A stretch of 64,000 nucleotides of DNA. It comes from Triplophysa rosa. Lineage: Eukaryota; Chordata; Actinopteri; Cypriniformes; Nemacheilidae. The notes under the pieces were generated by a model that was not told the origin of the DNA, made no database searches, and saw only the letters and a program-made list of their open reading frames with translations. The position numbers and the translations under genes are program-made. Of this stretch, positions 1-12,136 are shown piece by piece. Position 1 is the first letter of the stretch; every line of letters begins with the position of its first letter. The DNA is taken from contig NC_079894.1 in NCBI RefSeq assembly GCF_024868665.1, positions 5,605,426 through 5,669,425 on the forward strand, given 5' to 3'.

Positions 1-66
1 ACATACAGATGTACAGTACATCTGGGGTGAATGCGAGCATTTGATTGTGTGTCGTCTGTTTTACAG

Positions 67-1784
67 GCTGAGAAGCTGTTCAAAGCAGCGATGAGTTACA
101 TGCTGTCAGGTGGCACGCCACAGGTGATTTGAACATTCATGGAAAATGCTATTCATGTATATGCGCAAGAGTTACACGTTATTTTATTAAGTTCGCTATT
201 TATGAACAAGGAGTCATAAGGGAATGAATAAAAAGTCTGACATTAGAAAGCATATTAATATAAGAACTCTTTAAAACATTTTTCTCTTTTTGGAAAGGAT
301 GACAATGCAGTAATTGAAATGTCGCTGAAGCTGGCCAGCATATATGCTACTCAGAACAAGTACGTTTTCATCTTCCACTAAAAACAGTCGAGTCGGTTGA
401 CCTTCTAACCTCTTCTCTGTTCAGTAACTCATACTTTTCATTTCCAGGAACGAGTTGGCAGAGCATGGCTTCCAGTTCTGCACAGAGTCTTTAGAGGCCA
501 AGATTGAGAAACACAAAGACCTTCCACTGGAAAGTCTGTCAGGTAGTTAAAAAAAACAACTCTTTGTCAACACGTGTCTGAATTGATACTGAATGTTTGT
601 GTCTTTTCTGACTAGATGAGGAGCGCAAAGACACCAGGTTGCTGTTGGGTCTTAGTCTAGACGCGAGAGCGCGTTATTTGGCAGCTAATCGCCATTTCAC
701 AAGGGCTTGCAGGGATTACCGGCATGCCATGCAGATTTGCCAGGAGGAGCAGGGAGAGTCACACCCACAGGTAATAGGCTTTCATTTCTGTGTAGAGCAA
801 TACATGGGTTTTGAGTATGAACGTACTGCTACATGTACTATAGTCATAATTATTCATTGATTAACATGTTCTAAGTCTGAGGACATTTAGAGGTCTTTCG
901 ATGTTTTGTGTGTCGAATAAATTCTGTCTCATGACACGCGTAGTTTTCCTGGTAAAGCAAGGCACAAGCAATGCCAAGATTTTGAGTTCAAACTGTCACA
1001 ATATCAGATTTTCACTACACGGTTATCATGACCAGAAGAGTTTGTGATGATGATATCATCAGGATATCTATTGGAAAATGATGCGCTCCGTCAGATTCAG
1101 CTTTCATTTTGTTTCTCTTTTTTGCTATGCAGTAGCACAATCAATACTGCTGCTGAACTATTTACAGTATTTTCATCTGTGTACGTTTATCCCAATATCA
1201 ATAGTTGTGTTTATTCATATTAATATCATATTAACCCACAAACCGATCAAATGTATACTTAAATTCACTGGGATGAAAGCATGTGCATAATTCAGTTGCA
1301 ATCTGTTTCAGTCCCTGGTTCTGATGAGTGACCTGGCGACCGTTTTGGACCTGCAGGGGAAGCATGATGAAGCGCTGGCTCATGTTAAGAGGGCCATTGA
1401 GCTTGCACAAGCATCTGGTCACCCTGATCAACATGTACTTTTAGGAAATATGGCAGGAATTCTCATGCACAAAGGTTCAACTGCTCTCTTTATTTACAGT
1501 AACGTTCACCTGTCCAGTTGTGTTTTTACAAACCAGTAATTATGATTTAATATCGATGTCTGTAGGTATTGTTAATAAGGGAAGCACAGATGTGTCATTT
1601 TTGATTGTTTGTCTTGTTTTTTTGGTCATCAGGGGAGTTTGAGGAGGCTGGCAAACTGTATCAGGAGGCTCTGGTCCTAGCGCAAGCAGCTGGAGATGCA
1701 GAGGCTGTTGAACAGCTTCAGGAAGGGCTGAAGGAGCTGGCCAACAGGAAAAGTGAGAAAATGACAGATGAACAGGAAATCTAG
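67..1784 (+). CDS. ttc19: TTC19, mitochondrial tetratricopeptide repeat protein 19 (3' part, six exons)
   Basis: Coding exons read at 67-123, 298-359, 448-542, 616-770, 1312-1474 and 1633-1784, ending in TAG. All have AG/GT borders and join in phase to 227 residues; family members are about 380 residues, so the N-terminus with its mitochondrial targeting signal lies left of the window. Recognisable blocks are DDNAVIEMSLKLASIYATQN (exon 2), LLLGLSLDARARYL (exon 4), SLVLMSDLATVLDLQGKHDE and NMAGILMHK (exon 5), and FEEAGKLYQEALVLAQ (exon 6). These are successive TPR helices of TTC19. Known role: an inner-membrane/intermembrane-space protein that binds respiratory complex III and helps clear Rieske-protein (UQCRFS1) fragments. 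The C-terminal tail after the last TPR is short and polar. The family call is firm; orthologue versus duplicate cannot be decided here. Confidence 0.93.
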
Positions 1785-2377
1785 GAATAATCCAAACAAT
1801 GCATGTCAATCCAAATTCAATGCATTGAATGATGGCATCCTTAACAGGACCATAAAGATCCAACCATAAAAACGTGTAATATTCACTGGTCGTGTTTCAC
1901 GTGTTTTACATTCAACAGTGCACGATTGAACTGATGCCTATTTAAATCTAAACTTTCATTAAACTTTTGTAGATTTACTTTTAGTTAGTATATGTGGTTC
2001 CTTTGTGAAACTGAATCAGGGCATATAGTAAATGCTGATGACTGAGCGCTAGTATGTCAGACATTTTATACATCAGGGTAACTCATCATCAGTCTGTTGA
2101 CTTGATGTGCAATAGAACATTTTTCTTGTGTGTGTGTGAAATTTGCAATGATCTTATTTAAAGCCAATTAGTTGTGTAATGTATTTGTTGTGAGAAGTGA
2201 TTTTGTGATTTTGCGATGAACAAATTTCGTTTGAATTGGTCTTGTTTACCCCAAAGAAGCAGGTGGTCGCAAAAATGCTTCCTGCAGTTATAGAAAACCC
2301 GGAAATATCAGGGAAATTAGGAATTGTGCCTTTGAAGGACAGGAGGTTTCATGCGGAAGTTAATAAAATCGGTCAAA
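1785..2377 (+). other. ttc19 3' UTR and downstream flank
   Basis: AT-rich sequence follows the ttc19 stop with no convincing coding signal. An ATTAAA hexamer at 1958-1963 is a candidate polyadenylation signal, giving a 3' UTR of about 200 nt. This is the nearest good hexamer, but transcript evidence is absent. Confidence 0.45.
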
Positions 2378-2379
2378 AA

Positions 2380-2697
2380 AAGGTATAGTAGACCCAAAAA
2401 TGAAATTTCTGTCATCATTTTGTACTCAACCTCAAGTTGTTCAAAACCTGTCTAAAGTTTGTTGTTCTGCTGAACACAAAGAAAAAAGAAGAATGTTTGT
2501 AAACACACAGTTCTGGGGCAGTTTTGACTATCATAGTGGAAAAAAAACTACTATGGAGCCTCAAAACTTTTCGGTTACAAACATTCTTCCAAATATATTT
2601 TATGGTTTTCAACAGATCAAAGACATTTAAACAGGTTTGCAAAAACGTGAGGGTGAGTAAATGATGACAGAATTTTCATTTTTGTGTGAACTATAAC
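2380..2697. mobile_element. Angel-type fold-back MITE, copy 1 (degraded)
   Basis: The left arm (ACCCAAAAATGAAATTTCTGTC, then a CTCAACCTCAAGTTGTTC-like stretch) is the reverse complement of the right arm (GTGAGGGTGAGTAAATGATG, then AGAATTTTCATTTTTGTGTGAAC). The two arms meet at a short loop near 2545. The same consensus recurs at least eight times in this window, mostly with TTAA at both ends. The name Angel (cyprinid fold-back family) is from memory. Confidence 0.75.
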
Positions 2698-5206
2698 TTT
2701 GAGTCAAAACGTTTTTTTGCGGTTTTTCCTTTTTTGCCCATGTTTGCACAGAATCTAAATACAACTAAATAGTCCTGTTTGTGTAGATGCATCAAACTCG
2801 AAGAACTTAACCTGACAATAACTTGTGAAGATATCCAGTGCTTAAACATTTTGTTAAAGAAGCTTTCTCGAAATTTGCATAGTGCGTAGACTTAAATGAA
2901 AAGGAGATCCGCTCGGTTACTTAATAACTGGCCTTGGATCCTTTGTATCCATTAAACCATTAGTCAAGTTTTGGTCATTCTGTGAAGATGCTCCAGTTCT
3001 CAATAATCAAGTTAAATATTTCCTCCTTTCACTGGGCAAAGACATCCAACAGATTTTAATCAACAGCTATGTTCTGTTTTGTCCCCCTCAGCATCGTTGA
3101 GAGATGTTTTGAAAAAGCTATGTCATCATGTTCCCAATCCATTAGACTGAATCCAGACATGATATTTTAAACCCGTAATTATTAATAGTGGGAACGGCAA
3201 GTGCAGCCTTAATAAAGGAGGACTAGAGCAGCGTTGGGGCGGGTGCTGTCGGTGTGGTCTAGTCATATGACTGAGAGTATAAGACCGAGATCAACATGGC
3301 TCAAGAAGTCATTTTGAATCTCATAAGAGGGTGGTTTATCAGATAAGACTAGCTCATGTTGTCATACCAATCTAATATCAGTCTGTTGGGCCGTAAGGTG
3401 GGATAAACGATCTTTATATTGGCATAGACATTAATGCTGTGAGCTGTGGTTTTCTGCACCTATGAATCCTTCTTAAGAAGGTGCAATGGTAATAAAAAAT
3501 ACAAATAACTGGGTTGTATTAACTAGCAATTATATAGTAACCATATTAGGATCTGTAAAATACTTTCATAATGGTGCAATGTCTCCTGGATATTGTTAAA
3601 GGTTATAAAAATAACAAATGTCTGATGCATACTGTGTATGCAAATATTTATTATTCAGTGCACATTTGTTTTCTCCAGTAAAAAAATGAAAATTGGGGAA
3701 AAATTGGAATGACTCTTAATATCTTTGTGATTCAATTTTGCTGTTTGTATGTTAGTTAATATGCATGACGTATGTTTATTCATTCGCTAGATATTATTAG
3801 TCAGTACACAGCTCTTTGAAACGCTTCATCCAGATTGGAGTCCCTCATGGGACTGTTTGGAGCTGGTCTAAGCTGGTCCAAGCTGGTTGACCTGCCACCA
3901 TGTTTCAAAAACCAGTTCCACCAGCTTGTGAGATGTACTAAGTGGCATCCGCTTTGCGTCAGAGTGCTGTTGGGGTTGTGTAATAATGACCAGCAGGCTG
4001 TGCTTTATTCCTTGAATTGCATTTTTGAAGTCCATTACACAAAATACTGGTTTAAATATTGTACTCTGCGTTCTCTACACACTTTTAAATACAAGATATT
4101 GGGTGCCCAGACCCACGAAGCTCTCTTAATGAAAGTTTATTATAATATCTTATTGAATTCTTACAACATGCTCAAAAGGTTAGCGTGTAGCTTCAGGCAT
4201 AGCTCATGTTTAAGCAGTACAGCTTGCAGGTCGTTTTTTCACCAGTCCTTCTGAATCTGTTTACGCTGAGCTATATTCTTTGTTTTTCTTTTTGAGATGT
4301 AGCCTATAATATGAATAATGTGAAGCAGGGTTCATTTTTATGAAAGTCATACTGCTTTAGATGTAGGTTTCTCTTTCGCAGAAAAAATAAAAACACGTTC
4401 CAGATGTGCATTGATCTGTGTCTTTTTATGATAACTGCCTCTGCAGTTTGCCATCAATAAATGTACAGTATATGTACAATCATACAAAATCCTCTAAAGT
4501 GAGTTTTAGTTTAAGTTTAGTTTTATTGTGTTTAAACTGTGAAACGTGTTATTTTATGTAACACGGTTTTCAAAATCACGTCAGGTTTTTTCCTGAACAT
4601 TCTCTGAACTATGCCACACTAGCCTGCTGACTTTAATACATTGCGGTGCACTCAAAGCAAAACAATAGCACTAACTATTGCAATAACGTTATTTATTTAA
4701 ACTCCTCAGAGTAAACTTTAATCTTGCTACTGCTATTGATTTAGTCATACATTTTAGATGTAATTTTTAGTTAAATCGGGTATCTCATAAATGAATTATA
4801 CGGGATGTAATTATATGATTAGCCTACTTCCCTGAAATGTTTAATTTTTTCCCATCCTTCAATAACAAAAGCTATTATTTATGCTGAAACAGCCGTTAAT
4901 TGTCTTAATATTTGTGAGGCAGGTTTGCATAACACTGTTCACTCTCTAATTATTAACAACACGGACAAAGAGATTATTGTTCCCACAGTACACCTGGCTG
5001 TTCTCTCTTCTGCTTTCTCTCATCAATATTCTGCACATAATGATTCTAAAGGTAATTATATATTATCATCTGCTTTCACAGGACCCTTGTGTTTTCACCA
5101 AAGACACCCGGAGGTTCTCATGGTATTGCCATAGTGACGCTAAACAAACTGTTATGTTCAAATGATTTGTTTTCTTAGTGCTAATTTGTCAAATTTATCA
5201 TTCATC
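2698..5206. other. intergenic region, no gene seen
   Basis: AT-rich intergenic DNA between ttc19 and slc4a2. I see no splice-bounded coding exon or RNA gene. Apart from the AGCTGGT-type repeat near 3.85 kb it looks unique. Confidence 0.5.
3845..3935. repeat. short tandem/inverted AGCTGGT-type repeat
   Basis: Repeated units built on AGCTGGTC (three direct copies at about 3851-3885) are followed by ACCAGTTCCACCAGCTT in inverted orientation. The pattern resembles the CCAGCA/ACCAGC core found in the MITE at 48152-48339. It overlaps a 139-codon open frame that shows no recognisable protein. Confidence 0.45.
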
Positions 5207-5511
5207 TTAAAGTGATAGTTCACCCCAAAATAGAAATTCTGTCATCGTTTACGCACCATGTTCTCATCTCATACCTTTTTGACTTTCTTCTGCAGAGCAC
5301 AAAAGAAGATATTTCGAAGAATGTTGTTAACCGGCACCCATTCACTTGCATTGGTTTTGTGAATGTGAATGGGTGCCAGTGCTGTTTGGTTACCAACATT
5401 CTTCAAAATATCTTCTTTTATGTTCTGCGGAAGAATGAAAGTCATCAAGGTTTGAAATGACAAGAGGGTGAGTAAACGACAGAATTTTCATTTTGGGTGA
5501 ATTATTACTTA
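5207..5511. mobile_element. Angel-type fold-back MITE, copy 2
   Basis: Begins TTAAAGTGATAGTTCACCCC after the TTAA at 5207-5210 and ends ATTTTCATTTTGGGTGAATT. The arms pair over most of their length, for example ACATTCTTCAAAATATCTTC against its complement near 5305-5330. No transposase frame, so non-autonomous. Confidence 0.8.
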
Positions 5512-5904
5512 GAAGTTACTTCTTGAAAGGGCACCACCTAAGAGTGCTGATAGTAACTTAAGGTAAGGGTCAATATTAGTCTGACATTTTTTTACTAAAG
5601 TTCACAAAGGTGGTGTATTTAGTTATAAAGTATCTGCTTGTGCACAGCTACATATTCATTTTTTTTAGCCAGGACAATTGGTTACCAGTATAATGCAATA
5701 AATCATGCACACTTTTAGGGTCCATAGATCTTGGAGAACAGCAATTGGTCATTTTGGACAGATCTTTAATTGGTTTGAATTTTTTCTATTTTTCAATTTC
5801 GCATTGTTGTAAATGCAGCTTTACAGAAAACACATTTTATGAGGGACATACTTGAAGAATAAATCACATGATCTTTAAATGTAACAATCTCTTTAATGTT
5901 GCCG

Positions 5905-6491
5905 TTAAAGTGATAGTTGACCCAAAATGAAAATTCTGTCATCATTTACTCACCCTCTTATCATTTTAAACCTGTATTTCTTCTGCAGAACACAAAACAA
6001 GATGTTTTGAAGAATGTTTGTAACCAAACAACGACGGTACCTATTCACTTGCATTAGTTTTGTGTCCGTACAATAGAAGTCAATGGGTACCGCCATTGTT
6101 TTGTCGCCAACATTCTTCAAAATATCTTCTTTTGTGCTCTGCACAAAAAAATGAAATGACATGTATGTAGATGATGACAGAATTTTCATTTTTCTGTCAT
6201 CATTTACTCACCCTCAGGTTGTTCCAAACCTGTAAACATTTATTTGTTGTGCTGAACACAAAGGAAGATATTTGGAAGAATGTCATTATCCAAACAGATC
6301 TCATCCCCCATTTACTAGGGATTTATTATACTATGGGAGTCAATGGGGAATGAGATCTGTTTGGTTACTGACATTCTTCCAAATATCTTCCTTTGTGTTT
6401 AGCAGAACAAAGAAATATATACAGTTGAGAACAATCTAAGGGTGAGTAAATAGTGACAGATTATTAATTTTGGGGTGAACTATCCCTTTAA
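5905..6491. mobile_element. two fused Angel-type fold-back MITEs
   Basis: TTAA at 5905-5908 opens a copy whose right arm stops at the AGAATTTTCATT block near 6190. A second copy begins immediately, lacking its outer left end, and runs to CTATCCCTTTAA with TTAA at 6488-6491. The two differ in loop sequence: the first carries GGTACC-type arms near 6040 and 6090, the second GATCTCATCCCC-type arms near 6300 and 6350. They are therefore not a recent tandem duplication. Confidence 0.8.
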
Positions 6492-6722
6492 TATACAAAT
6501 ATACAAAAAAATAGTTTTTTTGTTCAAAAAAAAATATTTGAACAAATCCCTCTGAATCCCATTCTCATATGAACACTTACAAACAGACACCGAGATTGAG
6601 CGGTCGTTTTCGGGTTAATATTTGTGCTGTTCTTCTATGTGACTGCTACGTTTTTCACTTTTTTCCCTAGGGATTTAATAGGTCACCAATTAATCACGCA
6701 CACACCATGCATCACTTCTTGT

Positions 6723-6877
6723 ATATAAAGTTGAGTCTTGAGTGCCCCTTGCAAAAAGTTTATGAGAGGCCATGTAAAGACTTCGTGACAACACCTCCCT
6801 CTCTGATTGACTCGCTTTAGTTGACTTCCCGTGATCATCCTAACAGTCCTGGAGAAATCTTGCGTGCTCATTGTCAG
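6723..6877 (+). promoter_or_regulatory. candidate TATA promoter and noncoding first exon upstream of slc4a2
   Basis: TATAAAG at 6723-6729 is followed at about +150 by a strong donor, TGTCAG|GTGAGT, at 6877/6878. This could be a 5' UTR exon of slc4a2, whose coding start is 5.3 kb downstream. A second candidate donor with the same arrangement (GTGTGAG|GTAAGT) lies near 9340. No transcript evidence is available, so both are sequence-level guesses. Confidence 0.3.
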
Positions 6878-9150
6878 GTGAGTGAGTTATGTCTTTTTCT
6901 TTGTGGCCAGATGTGGATCAATGAAATTGTTTATCGTTTTTAATAAACCTTGTGGTGTAGTTTCATAGATAAAATTGTATTGTACAGGTGGTTGAAACTT
7001 ATACCTTTCGATCATTTTTAACTGGTCGATTCATTAACTTTGGTCATAGTCAATATTTGACTGTGAGATTGACCGTGCAGCCCATTTGTCACTGAGAGAT
7101 CAACGTTTAAAATACTTTCCTCCGGCTGTAGATCTGAAGCAAACCAACGAAGAGGTCTGTATTTGTTTGAGCTCTGGTATTCACGCCATATGATCATGTT
7201 CTGTGTTTGTTGTCATTATTCTGTCAGTAAAGCTGTTTACACGGCTAGCGCTGTTTGTGATTTATAACGCAATGGTCGCGTCGCGTCGCTTGCTGACTGG
7301 TTGTCATTCACGACACCGCTGCATTCTGCATGTCGACATTTCTCTAAGCTTACCGGGCTGAATTTGACATTGAAGTTGACTGAATTGCTTTTGCGTCAGA
7401 CCGGTCAGTTTTTTCGCATGCGCTGATGAATTTCGCGGTTTATACCACTGTCACGCGCGTTGAAGCGCACGCTTTGATGTGAGACGTCAACACTTTTGGG
7501 AAGAAAGCAGCTGCTCGCGTGTTTGCCGATGCATTTGACGGTAAATACTAATGCTGGGCAAGATATAGCCTACAGTCCGTCCCTACGACTGTCTGGGGTC
7601 TCCTGTGCGTCAGTTTTTCGTTTCGAGTACGTAAATCAGTGTTATTTGATTGAGATCTCTGTACGCGTTGTTGAAAGTCAGGCAAGCACGTTGAAACGCC
7701 AATCTGAGATACAAAGACTGCATCCCAGTTTCCGCCAAAATAGGTAGCCTACCATTCACAGAAAACACTAAAAGTGATTGTTAATAACAGTACTTTTTCC
7801 GAATAGATCTGTCATTTTATTTATTTATTTAGGCTATTTGTTTATTTTTTGCATTGCCTAATATTTACCTCCTATTTAACTGTATTTTGGCAACTATATT
7901 TGTTATGGATTAACCAGCATATAGTCTCATGTTATTGTTTTATTTCATTTCATTAATAAATGTCATACTGTAAGTCTAGGGATTCATATATAGTAGATCC
8001 ACTGAGAATAGAATGTAAACATGACGAAATAGTTTGTTATTTATCAGGTTATTATTAGGTATTTATTAGGTTATTTGACTATGAATGCACGGTGTGTTTC
8101 CACATCATTGATTTCAGGTTATATGACTTTGCAGTTCATTCAGTTGTACCATCTGAACATGCTGAATCACACTTTGTCATTCTGGATCAGCGCTGGGAAA
8201 TTGTCAGGCATGTTTGTCTGGAACGTCTCCGTTTATAAATGAAGACCTTAACAACAAATATTTGTCGCTGTAAAAATAACTCTTCCCAACACCCCGCACC
8301 CCTCACCCCGACGGCTCCCATCACAGCTGCTTGGTCTGAAAAATTTTTGGGCAGGGTTATGGTTATACTCGAAGCAATAATTATCCGAATAGTCATAGTC
8401 ATTTTTTAGCCCACCAGTTGCTTGTCCTGTTAAATGTTCATTTACAGTTCCAGTTTAACCTTTAATAGGATACAAAGTTGTTTTAAAACATTTCTTAATA
8501 ATACATTTGCAGCTAATGGTAGAATTTTTTTATAAAACTGATGGCTGTATTACGTGATCAGAACAATGCATCTGTAAATTGACATCATCACTGGGACAAC
8601 ACGTATGATGCAATGATCCGTTATATCATAATTTACAGCACACTATGTTTCTCTACTGGATATGACATCATTTTGCAATTGCGACTAGTGTATAACCCCG
8701 GGCAGTCCAGTGGACGCCTGAGGTCATACGCTGGATAAAGCGTATCTCTACTGATACAGTACACATGCATGTTTGCTTACTCTAAATGGTTGTTTTGTCT
8801 AGTAATGATACCGAGACGCTCTCATTTTCACACCACATAGGCAAAGGAATAATATATCTATTGTGTAATACCTTTAACCTTCGAAAAAAGTATATCAGTT
8901 AATGTCTTTTGTCGATGCGTATGCAATTGACAGCTGTTGCTTTTTCGCACATTATATGCATGCAGACATATCAGACCAACAGTTTATTAAAATCATTTAA
9001 AAAAGATTTTTGGAGAAAGTTATAGAAGGGCTGTATTGTCGAGTCATGTCCCCTTGGTCACATGTTTGTCAGAGGGCTAAAGGAGGAAACTTCATCGAGG
9101 GGGGGGCAGCTATCAGTGGATGCCTCAAGGTTGGAAGTGAACAATGTTGT
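6878..9150. other. slc4a2 upstream region with a CpG-rich stretch
   Basis: About 7250-7500 is richer in CpG than its surroundings (runs such as GGTCGCGTCGCGTCG), suggesting a promoter or enhancer. An 83-codon open frame at 7496-7747 shows no known domain and is probably chance. No other gene signal is seen. Confidence 0.35.
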
Positions 9151-9182
9151 GAGAGAGTGAGAGAGAGAGAGAGAGCGAGAGG
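9151..9182. repeat. (GA)n microsatellite
   Basis: Nearly pure GA dinucleotide run with single interruptions, upstream of slc4a2. Confidence 0.9.
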
Positions 9183-10294
9183 TTGGGGTAAAAGGGTGCC
9201 AGAAATCCAATCACTGCCGATTTTTTCACCTCCTGTTCCTCCTCCTCTGTCTTTTGGTGGCCATCGGGCTTCAGTGGGTCTCTGCCATTGCACTACAATG
9301 ACTGCTGTAGCTGTAGTCTCTGTGCTGTAAGCAGTGTGAGGTAAGTCTCTCTCTGTGTCTCATGATAGTTTAAGAGCAGCGTTGTGTCTTTGGTTTGATG
9401 CCTGCCACCGGGTTTTGATAATATGGGTGTATTTATATGGACATTTTTTATGGTGAAAGAGGATGCACAATCACATAATACAAAAGGCAAGAATTTGCTA
9501 TTTTGTGAAAATGTAACTGCAGCCCTTCCTGTCTCTACAAAATGTTTCCTGTTTGAATTTTTCAATTTTACACAAACTGTGAGGGGAGAACAATACTTTG
9601 CTTAGAAATGTGCTTGAATGAATTGTAATGCGATGGTTATTTGCCTGCTGTTGTGGAGCTCACGGAGCTGTGAGTGTCTGGAATGCGACCGTCTCTTCAG
9701 TTCTTCATTCATTCTATCCAGTTCAGTGATGATGAGAGGTCTAGGGTTACACATGCTATCAAAGCAACGATGACTTCAGCTCAGAATAAGATTATCAGGG
9801 ATGTTTTCTGAAATCTGAATGTTCTAGTTGTTTTTCTTTTGTACTCGAACAAATTATAATTCCAATAGTTTGCCTACATGAGACAAACTGAAAGCGGTAG
9901 TAGTGTTTGTGGTTGTCATATTTACATGGCTCTTGAAAATACTTTTGTACTTGCAAATGTCAGCCTTATGATGAAAATGTACAAAACATGGTTTAAATAC
10001 CCATGTAAGGTCTCTGCGAAAGGTTTTAAAGCATTTTTGAATTGCATGTTCCAGAGTCAGCTGCTATCAGAAATGTCACATCTGTAATGTCAGGTCCGTA
10101 ACATTATTTATGCGCACAGAAAAGTTAAAATCGCAAATATTTTAGCTGAAGAGCTGTCCCATCTCCATTTGCTTACCAAGTATGTTGTTTCTTGTTGTTC
10201 TCACATTTATAATGCATGTACACTTTTCTCATCTAAAATAGAAAGCATATGTATAGAGATGTTTTTCTGATATCTGGATTCTATCAACAGGGGC

Positions 10295-10565
10295 TTACTG
10301 TAAAAAGTTAAAAGCTGCCTTTCTTTTATTTAAATCAGATTGGCTTTACAGGTCACTTGAATTAAAATGATAATAACCGGACTAAAATAAAGTCAAATTG
10401 AATAAACATTTTTTAGTCATACGAAATGCAACTTTATAACTAATATGAAGTGTAACATAATTTAAAATCAAATGACTTGATTTAACTTGCCAATTTGATT
10501 TAACTCGAAAATGTCAGGCAGCTTTTGAACTAAAGTTTTCAAATTTCAGTTGAAATAGCTGGTTT
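10295..10565. mobile_element. AT-rich MITE with AAAAGCTGCC termini
   Basis: The left end (TTAAAAGCTGCCTTTC) and right end (GTCAGGCAGCTTTTGAAC) are inverted. Inside, TTGGCTTTACAGGTCACTT and related strings recur. A related copy lies in slc4a2 intron 13 near 25000-25475. Element borders are approximate. Confidence 0.5.
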
Positions 10566-12037
10566 TGCTCACTTAGTGTCACATTGTCTCTCAAAAGCCT
10601 CAAAGATCTTACCAAAGATTTTAACAAATTTAGTTTCATGTTTAAATTGCGTCCACGGAACTGTGCATTTATGTTTAATTTAATTCAAAAACAATTATTA
10701 TTTTAAAACTAGATATAAGTATACTAACTATGATAAGTATTTAATATGTATTTAGGCAGTGTACAAGTATGTGAATATGCCCCAGACTCTCTGCCAGTTC
10801 ATACTGTATAGTCTCTGGGGAGCATCTCTGCCGAATCACTGTCCTCAGTCACCTTTACTGCCCAAACTCAAATCACAAGCATAGAAGCAGCACGAGGCTC
10901 TTTTAAGTACCATAATGGTACACGTCAACACAATACTCATGCTCACTGAATTGTAAATAAAGCACTTTACCTTTACTTTGACGTATATACTGCTGTAAAA
11001 CACAACCTTTGAATACACTGTATGACCTAATAATGATGGAAACCGTGCACATGAACTCAAGCTATTATAACTACTCAGCCTTGAAAATAATGTTCTCTGT
11101 TTAAGCAAGTACATGCTTCACCAACGTCACACATTACTTAACCTTTGAAAGGAGGGTGCTACACAGGAAACACAAAGAGTCAGAGGAAGTTGATAAGTCG
11201 AGAGAGCAGGAACAGTAGTGGCAACATTTTAATTTATTCCATAAAATGGCATTGACAGGTATAAATGATGTCTTAAATGATCCGATTAATGCAATCACTG
11301 TATTGTTATGTACTCTTTGTAAATGTGCTATAATTGGCAAAGAAAATCCTGTGACATTTCAATAACCGTAATATGACGTTATATGTTTTCCATTGAGAAG
11401 TGAATCTTTCCATCTGTTCTATCAGTTCATATGAGACGCTGAAACTGTGATACTGTGTATTACTGTCGCTTTGACCTTGTTATTGATGCTCGGACAGTGT
11501 CGCAGGAAACTGTGTCCTTGTTTCAGATGAATGAGTAATATCTTTATAGAATATGTCATTTTTTCTTTTCCCTCGAGAATTTATATTTAGGCTTCGGATT
11601 TTGAGAATTTTTATACAGTTGCATCAATTGTTTATCCGAGTATGAACGGCCCTTGTGGTCGTTCACGCTCTTATTACGTATGTATAATAAAAATACTCCA
11701 ATGTGGTGGAGCTTTGAAAGTAAGTTGTGTTCACCTCTAATCACAGAATGTATCTTTTGTGTTTGTTACTCTGTAACTATATGGATGTTTACTGAAGCGC
11801 TTTAAAGGCCATTAATGAACAGGCTTTAACAGCTATTAAAGCCAAGCGATCTCTTTAGAGTCAAGAGCCGTCTTAAGTACAACATGTGAATGGAAACTTC
11901 AAAAACAGACACGCAGTGAGGAAAGCAAAAGTCATGTCTATCGCATTTCTGAATGGAATGAATGATATCGTGTAAACTGATCTGTGCTGAACTTTTAATT
12001 CAGACGTCCTCTTTATCAATGTGTCACATCATCACAG

Positions 12038-12136
12038 GTTATGCTGCCCGAAAGTTCCCAGTTGAGTCTGAGTGAAAGAGAAAAGGGCTAAAGCCAACGC
12101 GCTTTACACAACCACCCACAACACTTACCATAAACA
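12038..12136 (+). other. slc4a2: slc4a2 5' leader exon with short upstream ORF
   Basis: A good acceptor (TCACATCATCACAG) ends at 12037, and the leader runs to the start codon at 12137. Within it an ATG at 12041 opens a 16-codon frame closing with TAA at 12089-12091, 45 nt before the main ATG. If this exon border is right, the uORF is in every transcript using it and could lower or condition AE2 translation. Confidence 0.4.

Noticed and set aside
3835..4254. 139-codon open frame in the intergenic region
   Set aside because: No known domain, no splice or promoter context, and its start overlaps an AGCTGGT repeat; composition looks like chance translation.
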